Shown: positions 1 to 8,542, counted from the first letter of the stretch. The stretch: 28,180 nucleotides of DNA from CALCMJ01 sp964475415 (GCA_964475415.1 CAYYWZ010000052.1:1-28180); one strand, 5' to 3'. Numbers and translations are program-made. Notes: generated by a model not told the origin, from the sequence alone.

Positions 1-3
1 CAT

Positions 4-519
4 TTAACTGTAAGGACGAATAAGGATTACCTCATCGTTATCAGCAGACGGTCCATAAACTGCAGGTAATGGGATATCTAATATTCTAAGATAAACTCCT
101 AACTGTGCGCGATGATGAATAAGATGATGCATACAAAATAAGCGAAGTACTTGCTTCTTAGGTAAGGTAAATAAGATCTCATCACCATAGGTCATAGACC
201 ACTCTTTTGATAAGTCCTGATCTTGCAGCTGTCGCAATGACTCTTTTGCCTTTTCTAGTAAAGTGTCAAAATAAACCAATAGATCCTCGGTCGTACTTAT
301 ATCTCTAGGCGCAAAATCGATGAAGTCTAATTTATCTTCTTCTATGCAAGCAGTCCACCAGGCTATAATTTCTGCTAGATGAATAGCTAGGCCTCCAAGT
401 TTTTCAGATTTTTCAGCTGGTCGAAATGCTGCCCGATCGAAAGGCACTAGGGCAAGATATCTTCTGGTAACTTCAGCTTCTAATTCTAATTCTTGTAATA
501 GTTGTTCTCCTTGAGTCAT
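4..519 (-). CDS. DinB-like four-helix protein
   Basis: A 171-residue soluble protein that resembles the DinB/DUF664-type four-helix bundle superfamily, whose members bind a divalent metal with three histidines. The visible candidates are His47 in the helix 'LAIHLAEI' and the cluster 'HHLIHHRAQLG' near residues 131-140; a His in helix 2 and an HxxxH in helix 3 is the usual DinB layout. Length is normal for the family. There is no signal peptide or membrane segment, so it should be cytoplasmic. DinB-like proteins include thiol-dependent transferases and damage-induced proteins of unknown role; nothing here identifies a substrate. It lies downstream of and on the same strand as the metalloprotease gene, about 87 nt away with an inverted repeat between them, so co-transcription is uncertain. 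Family assignment is fairly safe; function is not. Confidence 0.8.
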   Translation of the reverse strand: MTQGEQLLQELELEAEVTRRYLALVPFDRAAFRPAEKSEKLGGLAIHLAEIIAWWTACIEEDKLDFIDFAPRDISTTEDLLVYFDTLLEKAKESLRQLQDQDLSKEWSMTYGDEILFTLPKKQVLRLFCMHHLIHHRAQLGVYLRILDIPLPAVYGPSADNDEVILIRPYS

Positions 520-547
520 CTCTAAAAGTATAACTAATATAACTATA

Positions 548-595
548 AGAGCTCGTTAGCTTATTTTTATTAAGCTAGAAACCTCTACAAGCTCT
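548..595. other. Nested inverted repeat between two minus-strand genes
   Basis: Outer arms AGAGCT (548-553) and AGCTCT (590-595) enclose inner arms TAGCTTA (557-563) and TAAGCTA (571-577) with a 7-nt T-rich loop. It follows the stop of the metalloprotease gene in the direction of transcription, so it could act as a terminator or RNA-stabilising hairpin. There is no clear U-tract after the stem on the minus strand, so a classical intrinsic terminator is not shown. Confidence 0.3.
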
Positions 596-606
596 ATCAG
601 TAATAG

Positions 607-2667
607 CTAGTTATTAAAGAAAGATACTGTTTCAGCATCTACATTATTTAAGAAATTCGTCTCATTTCCGCTACCCGTAAGAATAGAAGCCGTATAACTA
701 GCTGACCCCGATGTATTCCCCGGCTCATAATTAACTATCATTCCAAAGCTTGTAGAACTGCTTGCAGAGATAACTGCATCCGTCGTCCAAATAAAAAAGC
801 TAGGGTTAGAGTTATCAAAATTCCAGATACTATTATTTACAGTGGTAGGTCCTATGCTTGTTGCTGATTCGTCCCATACAAAACTGATTTTTGAATCTTT
901 GTTAAGCACCACTGTTATAGTTCCTGTGGTTGATACATTTTTAAGTTCTTGTACTTTGATCGTCCAGGCCATATCTGTTTGTCCCTCTGCAATAGAAGGC
1001 AAGATAGATATCCCTGCTAAGGTAAGATCACATCCTGACAATTGCACTGTATAATCTTCCACTTGGCCATACTGCGGACTATAACATGGATCGCCTAGGT
1101 GAGCGCTAAAATTATTTACGAAATCTGAAATCACTCTTACTCTTAGAGGAGTATCTGTAACCGCTGTATTAGGTACTGTAAATTCCATTAGGTGTTCTGG
1201 ATAATCTGCATTACCATTTGCTGCATCAGCAATAAAACCTAAATACTCCTCATCATCATCAAAATCGCCATCGTTATTATAATCTATATAATAGGTTACA
1301 ATTTCAGGATTTAGTTCTCCTGTCGTTACATTTATTGTATAAGTTTCTCCATTACTTAGTGTTGTAAAAGCACAGCTATTGACATAACCATCTCCTCCTC
1401 CTCCATTACCATCAGGTAGTGCAGTATAACTTATATTATCTGCATATGAGGACCCTGAACTATAGTCTATCGTATTAAGACTTACATTCCAGATTCCCAT
1501 ATCTGTATCGACAGTAGGAGTTGTTGTAATTCCAGTACAACTTGCTGCTATCAGTGCTCCTAACTGACTTGCCGGATCCGTACATCCATAGGAGTTGGCT
1601 AGAGATGCTCGACTAGTTTCCATAACGGTTCTCATACGAGCAATCTGATCATTACTAAACCTATCCATACAAGTGAATACCGAATAATCCATAAAATTAT
1701 GAATCACAGGACCAAAAACATCTCCTGTACATTCGTTGATCTCACCTACAGGACATAAACAAGGATCAGTAAGAGATATAGGACCGGAAGGACAATTATG
1801 ACCCGTTCTCTTATGTGCTTCCGTATCTGCACAAAAGTCTCCATTTAGATCTGTAGAAGCTGGAGGACAATCTGCTCCACCGTTATCTCCTAAGAAGGTA
1901 TGTTGTAAATTTAAATAATGTCCAGTCTCATGTTTGAAAGTTTCATTTTCTGGCGTAAAAAACTTAAGCTCGTAACCTTGTGTTCCATCTGGATCATACC
2001 CGAATGCATTATATAACATCACGGTTCCATCTACAGCATTATTTTCTTCCGAAGGAACATAAGAATATCCCTGAATATTAAGCTCCCCATCATTATCATC
2101 AATTTCTGTAACAACCCACACATTATAATACTGATCAGTAGGCCATCTACTCAGGTTTTTAATATCCACCTCATTATCTGTAAGCATAGGATCAGATCCA
2201 GCTGTAATACCTATATTTTCATAATCCCCTACACCTGTGGCATCTAGTCTGATAATTCCAGTTGTTGCAGTACAGTCTGGAGCTAATGAAGCTAAACAAA
2301 ACTCTATTTCAGCGTTTGGCGAATTTGGATAATTGACACCTGCAAAAGCATCATTCATATTATCTATAGCACTCATAATCTGAGCATCACTTATATTAGC
2401 ACCTGTACCGACAGCTTCTCCCGTATGTAGCACATGCACTACAACGGGTATAGTGTATACTATACCTGAAGAAATCAGTTGATTAGATTTTTTCTCAGCA
2501 ACTAATTTATTAAATCGCTTAACCTCAGATCTAAAATCAGCGTCTTCTGCATATCTTGTTTCATATTTTTTGTCAAAACCACAGGTGGTATGCTGAGCAG
2601 CTAACGGATTAGTAATAAGTGTACAGACTAACAAGAAAAAAAAGACAGACAAGAAATGAATTCTCAT
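607..2667 (-). CDS. Secreted M43 (pappalysin/cytophagalysin-like) metalloprotease
   Basis: A 686-residue secreted zinc protease. A signal peptide (hydrophobic residues 6-20, likely cleaved near 'LAAQ', about residue 25) precedes a catalytic domain with the zinc motif HETGHYLNLQH, giving ligands His246, His250 and His256 and catalytic Glu247. A 'FMDYS' Met-turn follows within a cysteine-rich stretch, as in MEROPS family M43. The usual family motif is HExGHxLGLxH; here the Gly is Asn. After the protease domain comes a GEVET-type domain ending 'YGQVEDYTV', common in Bacteroidota exoproteins, and then about 130 residues that look like a DUF11-like beta-sandwich. No T9SS type A sorting domain is visible at the C terminus ('DAETVSFFNN'), which is odd for this class. 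It is probably monocistronic, with a palindrome just upstream of its start. Role is inferred as extracellular protein degradation; the substrate is unknown. Confidence 0.9.
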   Translation of the reverse strand: MRIHFLSVFFFLLVCTLITNPLAAQHTTCGFDKKYETRYAEDADFRSEVKRFNKLVAEKKSNQLISSGIVYTIPVVVHVLHTGEAVGTGANISDAQIMSAIDNMNDAFAGVNYPNSPNAEIEFCLASLAPDCTATTGIIRLDATGVGDYENIGITAGSDPMLTDNEVDIKNLSRWPTDQYYNVWVVTEIDDNDGELNIQGYSYVPSEENNAVDGTVMLYNAFGYDPDGTQGYELKFFTPENETFKHETGHYLNLQHTFLGDNGGADCPPASTDLNGDFCADTEAHKRTGHNCPSGPISLTDPCLCPVGEINECTGDVFGPVIHNFMDYSVFTCMDRFSNDQIARMRTVMETSRASLANSYGCTDPASQLGALIAASCTGITTTPTVDTDMGIWNVSLNTIDYSSGSSYADNISYTALPDGNGGGGDGYVNSCAFTTLSNGETYTINVTTGELNPEIVTYYIDYNNDGDFDDDEEYLGFIADAANGNADYPEHLMEFTVPNTAVTDTPLRVRVISDFVNNFSAHLGDPCYSPQYGQVEDYTVQLSGCDLTLAGISILPSIAEGQTDMAWTIKVQELKNVSTTGTITVVLNKDSKISFVWDESATSIGPTTVNNSIWNFDNSNPSFFIWTTDAVISASSSTSFGMIVNYEPGNTSGSASYTASILTGSGNETNFLNNVDAETVSFFNN

Positions 2668-2698
2668 GAGATTGGGTTATTTGATTGTTTGATTGTCC

Positions 2699-2721
2699 TT
2701 TGTCTTTATATAAAAGACAAA
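2699..2721. promoter_or_regulatory. Perfect palindrome upstream of the metalloprotease gene
   Basis: TTTGTCTTT (2699-2707), loop ATATA, AAAGACAAA (2713-2721): a 9-bp perfect inverted repeat centred about 43 nt upstream of the start codon of the minus-strand protease gene. It could be an operator or a 5' UTR hairpin. The gap to the next gene upstream is about 200 nt, enough for a promoter. I could not place a full -33/-7 pair. Confidence 0.3.
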
Positions 2722-2869
2722 TCGAACTATAAACATACAAATTATCTATGCACTTTAATATTTCGAAATAGCAAAAAACTACTTATCTAAAGATCTGTCG
2801 TTCAGTAAGCAAAATAATAGACATAAATAATTGTAATCACTTAATAATAGCAGAATATGTTGCAATAAA

Positions 2870-3787
2870 CTAATGTTCTCTATCGAATAACTCCCCTGCT
2901 TCTACTCTGAAGGGAAGCTCATTTTGCCTAGGCGGTAAAGGGCAGGTAGCAAAATCTGTAAAGACACACGGTGGGTTAATAGCCTTATTAAAATCTATAT
3001 AAGTTCTTCCATTTATATCAGGTCGTTTGACATATATAAATCTACCGCCTCCATAAGTATCATCACTTGTTGACTCATCTGCTATAATAACAAAAAGATA
3101 TTTAGGACCACCATCTAAAGTTAATAGTTTATACTGTTGCTCTTCATGGATAAATGTTAGGTAGCCCTCTACTTTTGTCTCCGTTTGTTTTCCTGTTATA
3201 TCAGCAATTACTATGGATTCGTTTTCTACCGGATCAGAAAAAGCCGCAACCTTTCTCCACTCAGACCTAAGCGGAAAATAAGGAACATCTGTAAACTCTT
3301 TTCTGGCAATATTATTTGTATCTCGCAATCGTAGTCCCTGTCTATCTCCTCTTTGTATAATATTCCAGATATAATCCTTATAGCTCATCTTTGTCGGTGC
3401 GGAATTGGCATCCGTAATAATTGCTGCCTGCTTCACCCTTTCTCCATTTACTGCTACAGAAGTATTACTATTGTTTGTAAAGATTAGTTCGTCACCTGTT
3501 TTAGAAATAGTACCCAAATTTACTGGAACTATACCAGGAAAACTAATGTCCGCTTTTTCTGACCCCAAGGTATTATCTCCTTCCTCAAGCCAGTATAAAC
3601 CTACTAAGGTCAACCATCCTTGTGCACGCTTTAGTCCATTATATCGTTCAGCTCGCCAACTATCTATTTGTTTCTGGTAAACAGAAGAAATTGGTTTATA
3701 ACTAGCTTCCTCGGTCTTCTTAGTCGTTTTACATGCGCCTAAAAACAAGGCAATAATTAGAAATAAAAATATGTGGTATAATCTCAT
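2870..3787 (-). CDS. DUF1684 family lipoprotein
   Basis: A 305-residue protein with a lipoprotein signal: hydrophobic residues 6-18 and lipobox LGAC, putting the lipidated cysteine at position 19. The mature part matches the DUF1684 pattern as I know it: an early 'RAQGWLTLVGLYWLEEG' motif, a central domain with 'YFPLRSEWR', a 'GGGRFIYV' loop and the closing 'DFNKAINPPC...FTDFATCPLPP' segment. The family is common in Bacteroidota and Actinobacteria, but no biochemical role is established that I can cite. It is divergently transcribed from the DUF2891/pxp operon with only 36 nt between start codons, so the two transcripts must share or overlap promoter DNA. That is a hint of co-regulation, not proof. 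Length is normal for the family. Confidence 0.88.
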   Translation of the reverse strand: MRLYHIFLFLIIALFLGACKTTKKTEEASYKPISSVYQKQIDSWRAERYNGLKRAQGWLTLVGLYWLEEGDNTLGSEKADISFPGIVPVNLGTISKTGDELIFTNNSNTSVAVNGERVKQAAIITDANSAPTKMSYKDYIWNIIQRGDRQGLRLRDTNNIARKEFTDVPYFPLRSEWRKVAAFSDPVENESIVIADITGKQTETKVEGYLTFIHEEQQYKLLTLDGGPKYLFVIIADESTSDDTYGGGRFIYVKRPDINGRTYIDFNKAINPPCVFTDFATCPLPPRQNELPFRVEAGELFDREH

Positions 3788-3823
3788 AGTGATAATGTAA
3801 AGTATAATTTATAACTTTTAGCT

Positions 3824-4966
3824 ATGAAAACGAATTATTACCTTAACTATATTGCTGCAGTCATCTTTGCTACATGCATAATATCTTGCTCAGATAGCAA
3901 ATCTAGCACTAGCGAACCCGCTAGTCATCCTAGAAAAACTACTATAGATGACAATGGCGCAGATATATCGCTAAACAAGGAACAAGCAGAAAATCTAGCA
4001 AAACTTCCTATCAAGTGTATACAGAACCCCTTACCTTATAAAGCAGGACTGGTCATAGCAAAGAAAGAAGATCTCGCTATGCCACAGGAACATCACCCAG
4101 CATTCTATGGATGTTTTGACTGGCACTCCTCAGTACATGGGCATTGGTCACTTGTATACTTACTCAAATCTTTTCCTGATATACGAGATGCTGATAAGAT
4201 CAGAAAAATGCTGAATGAAAATCTAAGTGCAGAAAATATCCAAGAAGAACTAAAATACTTTTCCCTAAATAAATACACTGCGTCCTTCGAGCGGACCTAT
4301 GGCTGGGCATGGCTACTAAAACTAAGTGAGGAGCTATACACCTGGGACGATCCAGATGCAAGGAAATGGCATAAAAATCTGAACCCACTTACCCAATACA
4401 TCTCAGAACAATATCAAGTATATCTACCGAAGTTAGTATACCCGATAAGAGTAGGAGAACATTCTAATACTGCCTTTGGAATGGGCTTCGCTTATGACTA
4501 TGCACTTACAGAAAAAGATAAGGCCCTAGAAGAAATGATAGAAAATAGAGCTAGAGATTTCTACCAAACGGACAGCGATTGTCCTCTATCTTGGGAGCCA
4601 TCAGGATATGATTTTCTCTCCCCGTGTCTGGAAGAGATTAACATTATGAGAAGAGTCTTATCCCCTACAGAATTCCCTATGTGGCTAAAGCAATTTCTAG
4701 GAAAAAATTATTCCAACATGAATATTTCTCCTGGAAAAATAAAAGACAGAACGGATGGTAAACTTGTTCACCTCGACGGACTAAATTTTTCTAGAGCTTG
4801 GTGTCTATATCCTATCGCTAATTTTGATCCTAGTTTTAGAAGAATAGCGGATAAGCATCTTGCCTTTTCTATACCCAATATTGTAGATGGAGACTACAGT
4901 GGAGAACATTGGCTAGCCTCTTTCGCTCTATATGCTCTCAAGACGAAAAAAGAATATACTGAATGA
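3824..4966 (+). CDS. DUF2891 family lipoprotein, first gene of the 5-oxoprolinase operon
   Basis: A 380-residue protein with a lipoprotein-type signal ending IISC (Cys22), so it probably sits on the periplasmic side or the outer membrane. From residue 90 it carries the family hallmark 'HHPAFYGCFDWHSSVHGHW', rich in His, Asp and Trp, then largely helical sequence including 'RTYGWAWLLKL', 'VGEHSNTAFGMGFAYDYA', 'SWEPSGYDFLSPCLEE' and 'YSGEHWLASFALYAL'. This layout suggests an alpha/alpha-toroid enzyme fold, but that is inference. No function is established for DUF2891. Its stop overlaps the start of the NRAMP-like gene by 4 nt (ATGA), and that gene in turn overlaps pxpA, so it belongs to the 5-oxoproline operon. 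From memory, DUF2891 genes also lie near DUF969/DUF979 and pyroglutamyl-peptidase genes elsewhere. A role in releasing or handling pyroglutamyl compounds is a reasonable guess. Confidence 0.87.
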   Translation: MKTNYYLNYIAAVIFATCIISCSDSKSSTSEPASHPRKTTIDDNGADISLNKEQAENLAKLPIKCIQNPLPYKAGLVIAKKEDLAMPQEHHPAFYGCFDWHSSVHGHWSLVYLLKSFPDIRDADKIRKMLNENLSAENIQEELKYFSLNKYTASFERTYGWAWLLKLSEELYTWDDPDARKWHKNLNPLTQYISEQYQVYLPKLVYPIRVGEHSNTAFGMGFAYDYALTEKDKALEEMIENRARDFYQTDSDCPLSWEPSGYDFLSPCLEEINIMRRVLSPTEFPMWLKQFLGKNYSNMNISPGKIKDRTDGKLVHLDGLNFSRAWCLYPIANFDPSFRRIADKHLAFSIPNIVDGDYSGEHWLASFALYALKTKKEYTE

Positions 4967-6156
4967 AGTGGAAGGATTTATTAGGTCCTTCTACTCTGGT
5001 CACAGCGGCCTTTATAGGACCTGGGACTGTTACTATGTGTACCCTAGCTGGTGCCACTAATGGTTATAGTTTATTATGGGCTATGGTTTTCTCTATATGT
5101 GCAACGATAGTATTACAAGAGATGTCTGCTAGAATAGGTCTGATTACGCAGAAAGGACTAGGTCATGCCATCAGGACTGAAGCAGGTAGCGGCATCAAAA
5201 AGTATATCTTATTTTTTTTAGTTATATCAGGTATTTTGATCGGCAACGCTGCCTATGAGGCAGGAAATATATCAGGAGGGATACTAGGACTAGAATTATT
5301 TTTTCCGATGAGATTATGGCCTCTTATTTTAGGTCTCTTTTGTTTTGTCCTTTTATTCTGGGGCAAGTATAAGCTTATCGAAAAACTACTTATCAGCTTA
5401 GTCATCATTATAAGTCTATGCTTTATTATAACAGCAATCCTTATTCAGCCTTCCTTATCAGAAATCCTATCAGGCTTTGTTCCTCGATCCGTTGAGCCTA
5501 AGGAAATACTATTGATTATCGGACTCATAGGGACTACGGTTGTTCCTTATAATTTATTTTTACATGCTTCTATCGTTTCAGAAAAATGGAAATCTCCTGA
5601 AGACTTATCCAAGGTAAGAATAGAAAACAGGGTTGCTATCTTGTTAGGTGGCATCATATCTATACTCATCATTATCGTAGCAGCGGGTATGCATGAACGG
5701 CAGATAGAAATCAGTTCTGCGGCAGATATGGCGATACAACTAGAACCTCTTCTAGGGAATTATGCTAAATTTTTCATGGCTATGGGACTATTCGCAGCAG
5801 GTATCACCTCTGCTATTACGGCTCCCCTGGCAGCTGCTTATGCCGCCAGAGGTTTGTTTGGCTGGGACAAAAATAATAAAGACATTAAGTTCAGAGCAGT
5901 ATGGATAATAATTTTAGGGATAGGAGTAAGTTTTGCATCCCTGGGTATTAAACCTATCCTAATCATCAAGTTTGCTCAGGTTACTAATGGAATACTTCTA
6001 CCAGTCATTGCTGGTTATATTTTATATTTAGTCAATAAAAAATCATTGCTTAAAAATTATACTAATAATACTTTCCAAAATATTACCGGAATTATCGTCA
6101 TCTTGATAACGCTAGCACTTTCTTTTAGAACCTTATATACCCTGTTTTTTGTATGA
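4963..6156 (+). CDS. NRAMP-like transporter lacking metal-ligand motifs
   Basis: A 397-residue inner-membrane protein with about 11 hydrophobic helices and overall NRAMP family pattern: a GPG motif in TM1, an 'LLWAMVFSI...LQEMSARIGLIT' stretch in TM2-3 and a 'PYNLFLHAS' motif in TM6. Canonical NRAMPs bind Mn2+/Fe2+ with Asp and Asn of DPGN (TM1) and Met of MPHN (TM6). Here TM1 reads GPGT (Gly19, Thr22) and TM6 reads VPYN (Val194, Tyr196), so every side-chain ligand has gone. The gene overlaps the DUF2891 gene and pxpA by 4 nt each. B. subtilis has a comparable arrangement, with the NRAMP-like ycsG beside ycsF (pxpA). Together these suggest uptake of 5-oxoproline or a related solute with H+ or Na+, not metal. 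The family is well supported; the substrate is inference. Confidence 0.88.
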   Translation: MKWKDLLGPSTLVTAAFIGPGTVTMCTLAGATNGYSLLWAMVFSICATIVLQEMSARIGLITQKGLGHAIRTEAGSGIKKYILFFLVISGILIGNAAYEAGNISGGILGLELFFPMRLWPLILGLFCFVLLFWGKYKLIEKLLISLVIIISLCFIITAILIQPSLSEILSGFVPRSVEPKEILLIIGLIGTTVVPYNLFLHASIVSEKWKSPEDLSKVRIENRVAILLGGIISILIIIVAAGMHERQIEISSAADMAIQLEPLLGNYAKFFMAMGLFAAGITSAITAPLAAAYAARGLFGWDKNNKDIKFRAVWIIILGIGVSFASLGIKPILIIKFAQVTNGILLPVIAGYILYLVNKKSLLKNYTNNTFQNITGIIVILITLALSFRTLYTLFFV

Positions 6157-6911
6157 TAGAAAGCGTAGATATAAATTGTGATATGGGCGAGTTAATGCCT
6201 ACGACTACAGAGAATATAGATGAGCAGTTTATGCCCTATATTTCTTCTTGCAATATATCCTGTGGCGCACATAGTGGAGACCCTGTCATTATGAAGAAAA
6301 CTATACAATCGGCAATACGTAATCAGGTTTCTATCGGAGCGCATCCCTCCTATCCCGATCGTAAATACGCTGGTAGAAAATCGCTTAATCTACCTTCTAA
6401 CGAACTGGTAGCACACCTAGAACATCAGCTCTTTGGTCTTATAGGAATGGTAAGTGCTCAGGGAGGAACTATCTATCATGTCAAAGCACACGGAGCCTTA
6501 TATAATGATATCGCCTATGACAGAAATAAGGCAGAGATATTTGTCCAAACTGTACAAAAAATAAATCCCACCTGGAAGATATATGGCCTTGCTATGTCTC
6601 CTCTAGAAAACATTTGTAAAATGCATGATATGGAATTTGTATCAGAAGCATTTGCCGATAGACGATACGAGTCTAACCTACGATTAAGAAGTAGAAAACT
6701 AGATGCAGCTATTATCCATGACCTAGAAGAAGTGGAGCAGCAAATAAATTATTTTATGAATAATAAGGTACTATCTTATGACAAAGAGATATGCGATATA
6801 GAGGTACAAAGTATATGTATACACAGTGACAGCCCTAATGCTTTAGCCATAGCCAAAAAAATATTTACATACATAAAAGAAAAAGGTGTCACAGTCTCTA
6901 CTATTGCATAA
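6153..6911 (+). CDS. pxpA: 5-oxoprolinase subunit A (LamB/YcsF family)
   Basis: Subunit A of the prokaryotic ATP-dependent 5-oxoprolinase, which opens 5-oxo-L-proline to glutamate together with PxpB and PxpC. It clears a damage product formed spontaneously from glutamine and glutamate. The 252 residues match the LamB/YcsF family along their length: 'DINCDMGE' at residues 6-13, 'SCNISCGAHSGDP', 'IGAHPSYPDR', 'VKAHGALYND' and a 'EAFADRRYE' segment, all conserved acidic/His-rich motifs of this TIM-barrel-like fold. Length is normal (about 250). It is cytoplasmic. The start overlaps the transporter stop by 4 nt, and the 3' end overlaps pxpB by 26 nt if the GTG start of pxpB is used. The complete A-B-C set makes the assignment secure. 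Confidence 0.96.
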   Translation: MIESVDINCDMGELMPTTTENIDEQFMPYISSCNISCGAHSGDPVIMKKTIQSAIRNQVSIGAHPSYPDRKYAGRKSLNLPSNELVAHLEHQLFGLIGMVSAQGGTIYHVKAHGALYNDIAYDRNKAEIFVQTVQKINPTWKIYGLAMSPLENICKMHDMEFVSEAFADRRYESNLRLRSRKLDAAIIHDLEEVEQQINYFMNNKVLSYDKEICDIEVQSICIHSDSPNALAIAKKIFTYIKEKGVTVSTIA

Positions 6912-7599
6912 TCAATCTTATACGATCACAAGTTTTGGTGATGAATGGTATAGAATCTATGCTGCCAAAAAGCTGTCTGCGGAAACTGCTCTAGATCTAA
7001 CGACTATAGGAAACATTATCCAAGAAGAAAAAATAAAAACGATCCAAAATATAATCTCCACTAAGGATGAGATCGCTATACAAACGAAGGACATTTTATC
7101 TGTCTTAACTCAGATAAAGCAACTAGATTTTGACCACGTTCATCAGCAAACTAAAACTTATGAGCTACCCATATATTTCTCAGATCATACAGATTGGGAA
7201 CGTATTCTTGCTCATACAAATCTGTCAAAAGAGGCGTATCTAAAATTACTATTACAACAGAACTATACCATAGATATGCTCGGTTTTCTTGTAGGCTTTT
7301 TTTATTGCAAAAAGCTAGATAATCGATTGCAGGTTCCGAGAAAAAATAAACCAGCAACGCGAGTGGAAGCAGGATCTGTTGCTATCGCAGCGGATTATAT
7401 AGGCATCTATAGTCTACCGAGTCCGGGAGGATGGAACGTTATCGGAAAGACACCATTACAACTTGTAAATCTGGATAAAAATCCACCAACAAAATTAAAG
7501 GTATCCGACAAGATCGTTTTCAAGGCTATAGATTTAGACACCTTCGGAAAATTAGAAAAATTGAACTTAGATGTAGAACAATACAATGCAAGATATTGA
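6886..7599 (+). CDS. pxpB: 5-oxoprolinase subunit B (KipI family)
   Basis: Subunit B of the ATP-dependent 5-oxoprolinase, which forms the PxpBC carboxyltransferase-like part with PxpC. The C-terminal half carries the family signature 'GSVAIAADYIGIYSLPSPGG' followed by 'WNVIGKTPLQL', with Gly181-Gly182-Trp183. The N-terminal half is more divergent than usual, but a 'SFGDEWYRIYAAKKLS' opening fits the family 'fGD.a..v.fg..i' start. I use the GTG at 6886, which overlaps pxpA by 26 nt; a TTG at 6904 would give a protein 6 residues shorter. No strong Shine-Dalgarno decides between them, as is common in Bacteroidota, so translation is probably coupled to pxpA. In Bacillus the homologue KipI also inhibits the sporulation kinase KinA, which is not relevant here. 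Confidence 0.93.
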   Translation: MSQSLLLHNQSYTITSFGDEWYRIYAAKKLSAETALDLTTIGNIIQEEKIKTIQNIISTKDEIAIQTKDILSVLTQIKQLDFDHVHQQTKTYELPIYFSDHTDWERILAHTNLSKEAYLKLLLQQNYTIDMLGFLVGFFYCKKLDNRLQVPRKNKPATRVEAGSVAIAADYIGIYSLPSPGGWNVIGKTPLQLVNLDKNPPTKLKVSDKIVFKAIDLDTFGKLEKLNLDVEQYNARY

Positions 7600-8452
7600 G
7601 ATACTTAAGGCTGGCCTGTTCACTACGATCCAAGATCATGGGAGAAAAAATACTGCTCATTTTGCATTACCGCAAAGTGGCGCCATGGATATGGTGGCAG
7701 CAGAAAAAGGCAATCTACTAGTAGACAACCCACTTACACATCCAGTTATAGAATGTACCTTATTAGCTCCTTCCCTACTTTTTCACAAAGCAAGTTATAT
7801 GGCACTTACTGGTGCGGATATGGACTGGAAGATCAATGGCTCATCCGTAGATCGTTACAAAACAATAAAAATTAATGCTGGTGATATCCTATCAGGAAAA
7901 GCTAGTAGAAATGGTTGCCGAGCTTACATCGCTATCCATGGAAAATTCCATATCCAAGAACACTACGGTTCTTGTGCTACTTATGTCAATGCTAAGATCG
8001 GAGGTCTAGAAGGAAGAACATTTGTAAAAGGAGATAATTTACAAGTAAGTAGAACTGATCCTCCGCCTCCCATAATTCAGCTTTCGATAGCGGATCATTA
8101 TTCTGCTATCAAGAAAATATATTTTGATAAAGGACCAGAGTGGAATTTATTGACAGATAGAGGTCAAGAAAATTTTAACACCAAAGCATTTACACTATCT
8201 GCGGCAAGTAACAGGATGGGCGCAAGATTGCTAGATAATCCTATTGAGATTATGGAAGGAAAAGAGATGAGTTCCGTTCCTGTTTTTCCTGGCATCATTC
8301 AGATACCTCATGCTGGTGATCCCATAGTAATCCTACAAGATGGACAGACTACTGGAGGGTATCCTAGGATAGGTATAATTAGTAGAAAGGAACTCGATAG
8401 ATTCAATCAAATTCTACCCAATACACAATTTCACTTTGTGATGAAGGATTAA
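7586..8452 (+). CDS. pxpC: 5-oxoprolinase subunit C (KipA family)
   Basis: Subunit C of the ATP-dependent 5-oxoprolinase, related to the biotin-dependent carboxyltransferase domain of urea amidolyase. Motifs in order: 'GLFTTIQDHGR' (from residue 10), 'LPQSGAMDMVAAEKGNLLV', 'ALTGADMDWKING', 'RAYIAIHGKF' and near the C terminus 'PGIIQIPHAGDPIVILQDGQ' then 'TTGGYPRIG'. All are typical for KipA/PxpC. At 288 residues it is slightly shorter than many homologues (about 310-330) but has both ends. It overlaps pxpB by 14 nt, so A, B and C are translated from one message. A stem-loop 12 nt after its stop may mark the operon end. Cytoplasmic. Confidence 0.95.
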   Translation: MQDIEILKAGLFTTIQDHGRKNTAHFALPQSGAMDMVAAEKGNLLVDNPLTHPVIECTLLAPSLLFHKASYMALTGADMDWKINGSSVDRYKTIKINAGDILSGKASRNGCRAYIAIHGKFHIQEHYGSCATYVNAKIGGLEGRTFVKGDNLQVSRTDPPPPIIQLSIADHYSAIKKIYFDKGPEWNLLTDRGQENFNTKAFTLSAASNRMGARLLDNPIEIMEGKEMSSVPVFPGIIQIPHAGDPIVILQDGQTTGGYPRIGIISRKELDRFNQILPNTQFHFVMKD

Positions 8453-8463
8453 ACACGAATTAT

Positions 8464-8482
8464 GCAATAGAAAATCTATTGC
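8464..8482. terminator. Stem-loop after the pxp operon
   Basis: GCAATAGA (8464-8471), loop AAA, TCTATTGC (8475-8482): a perfect 8-bp stem starting 12 nt after the pxpC stop. The position is right for an operon-end hairpin, but no U-tract follows, so it may be a 3'-end stabiliser instead of an intrinsic terminator. Confidence 0.35.
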
Positions 8483-8542
8483 GCTCTAAGAGCTGCAAAA
8501 TATAATGCAACGCTTGATTTTCTTTCCTCACCATAACTCGTG

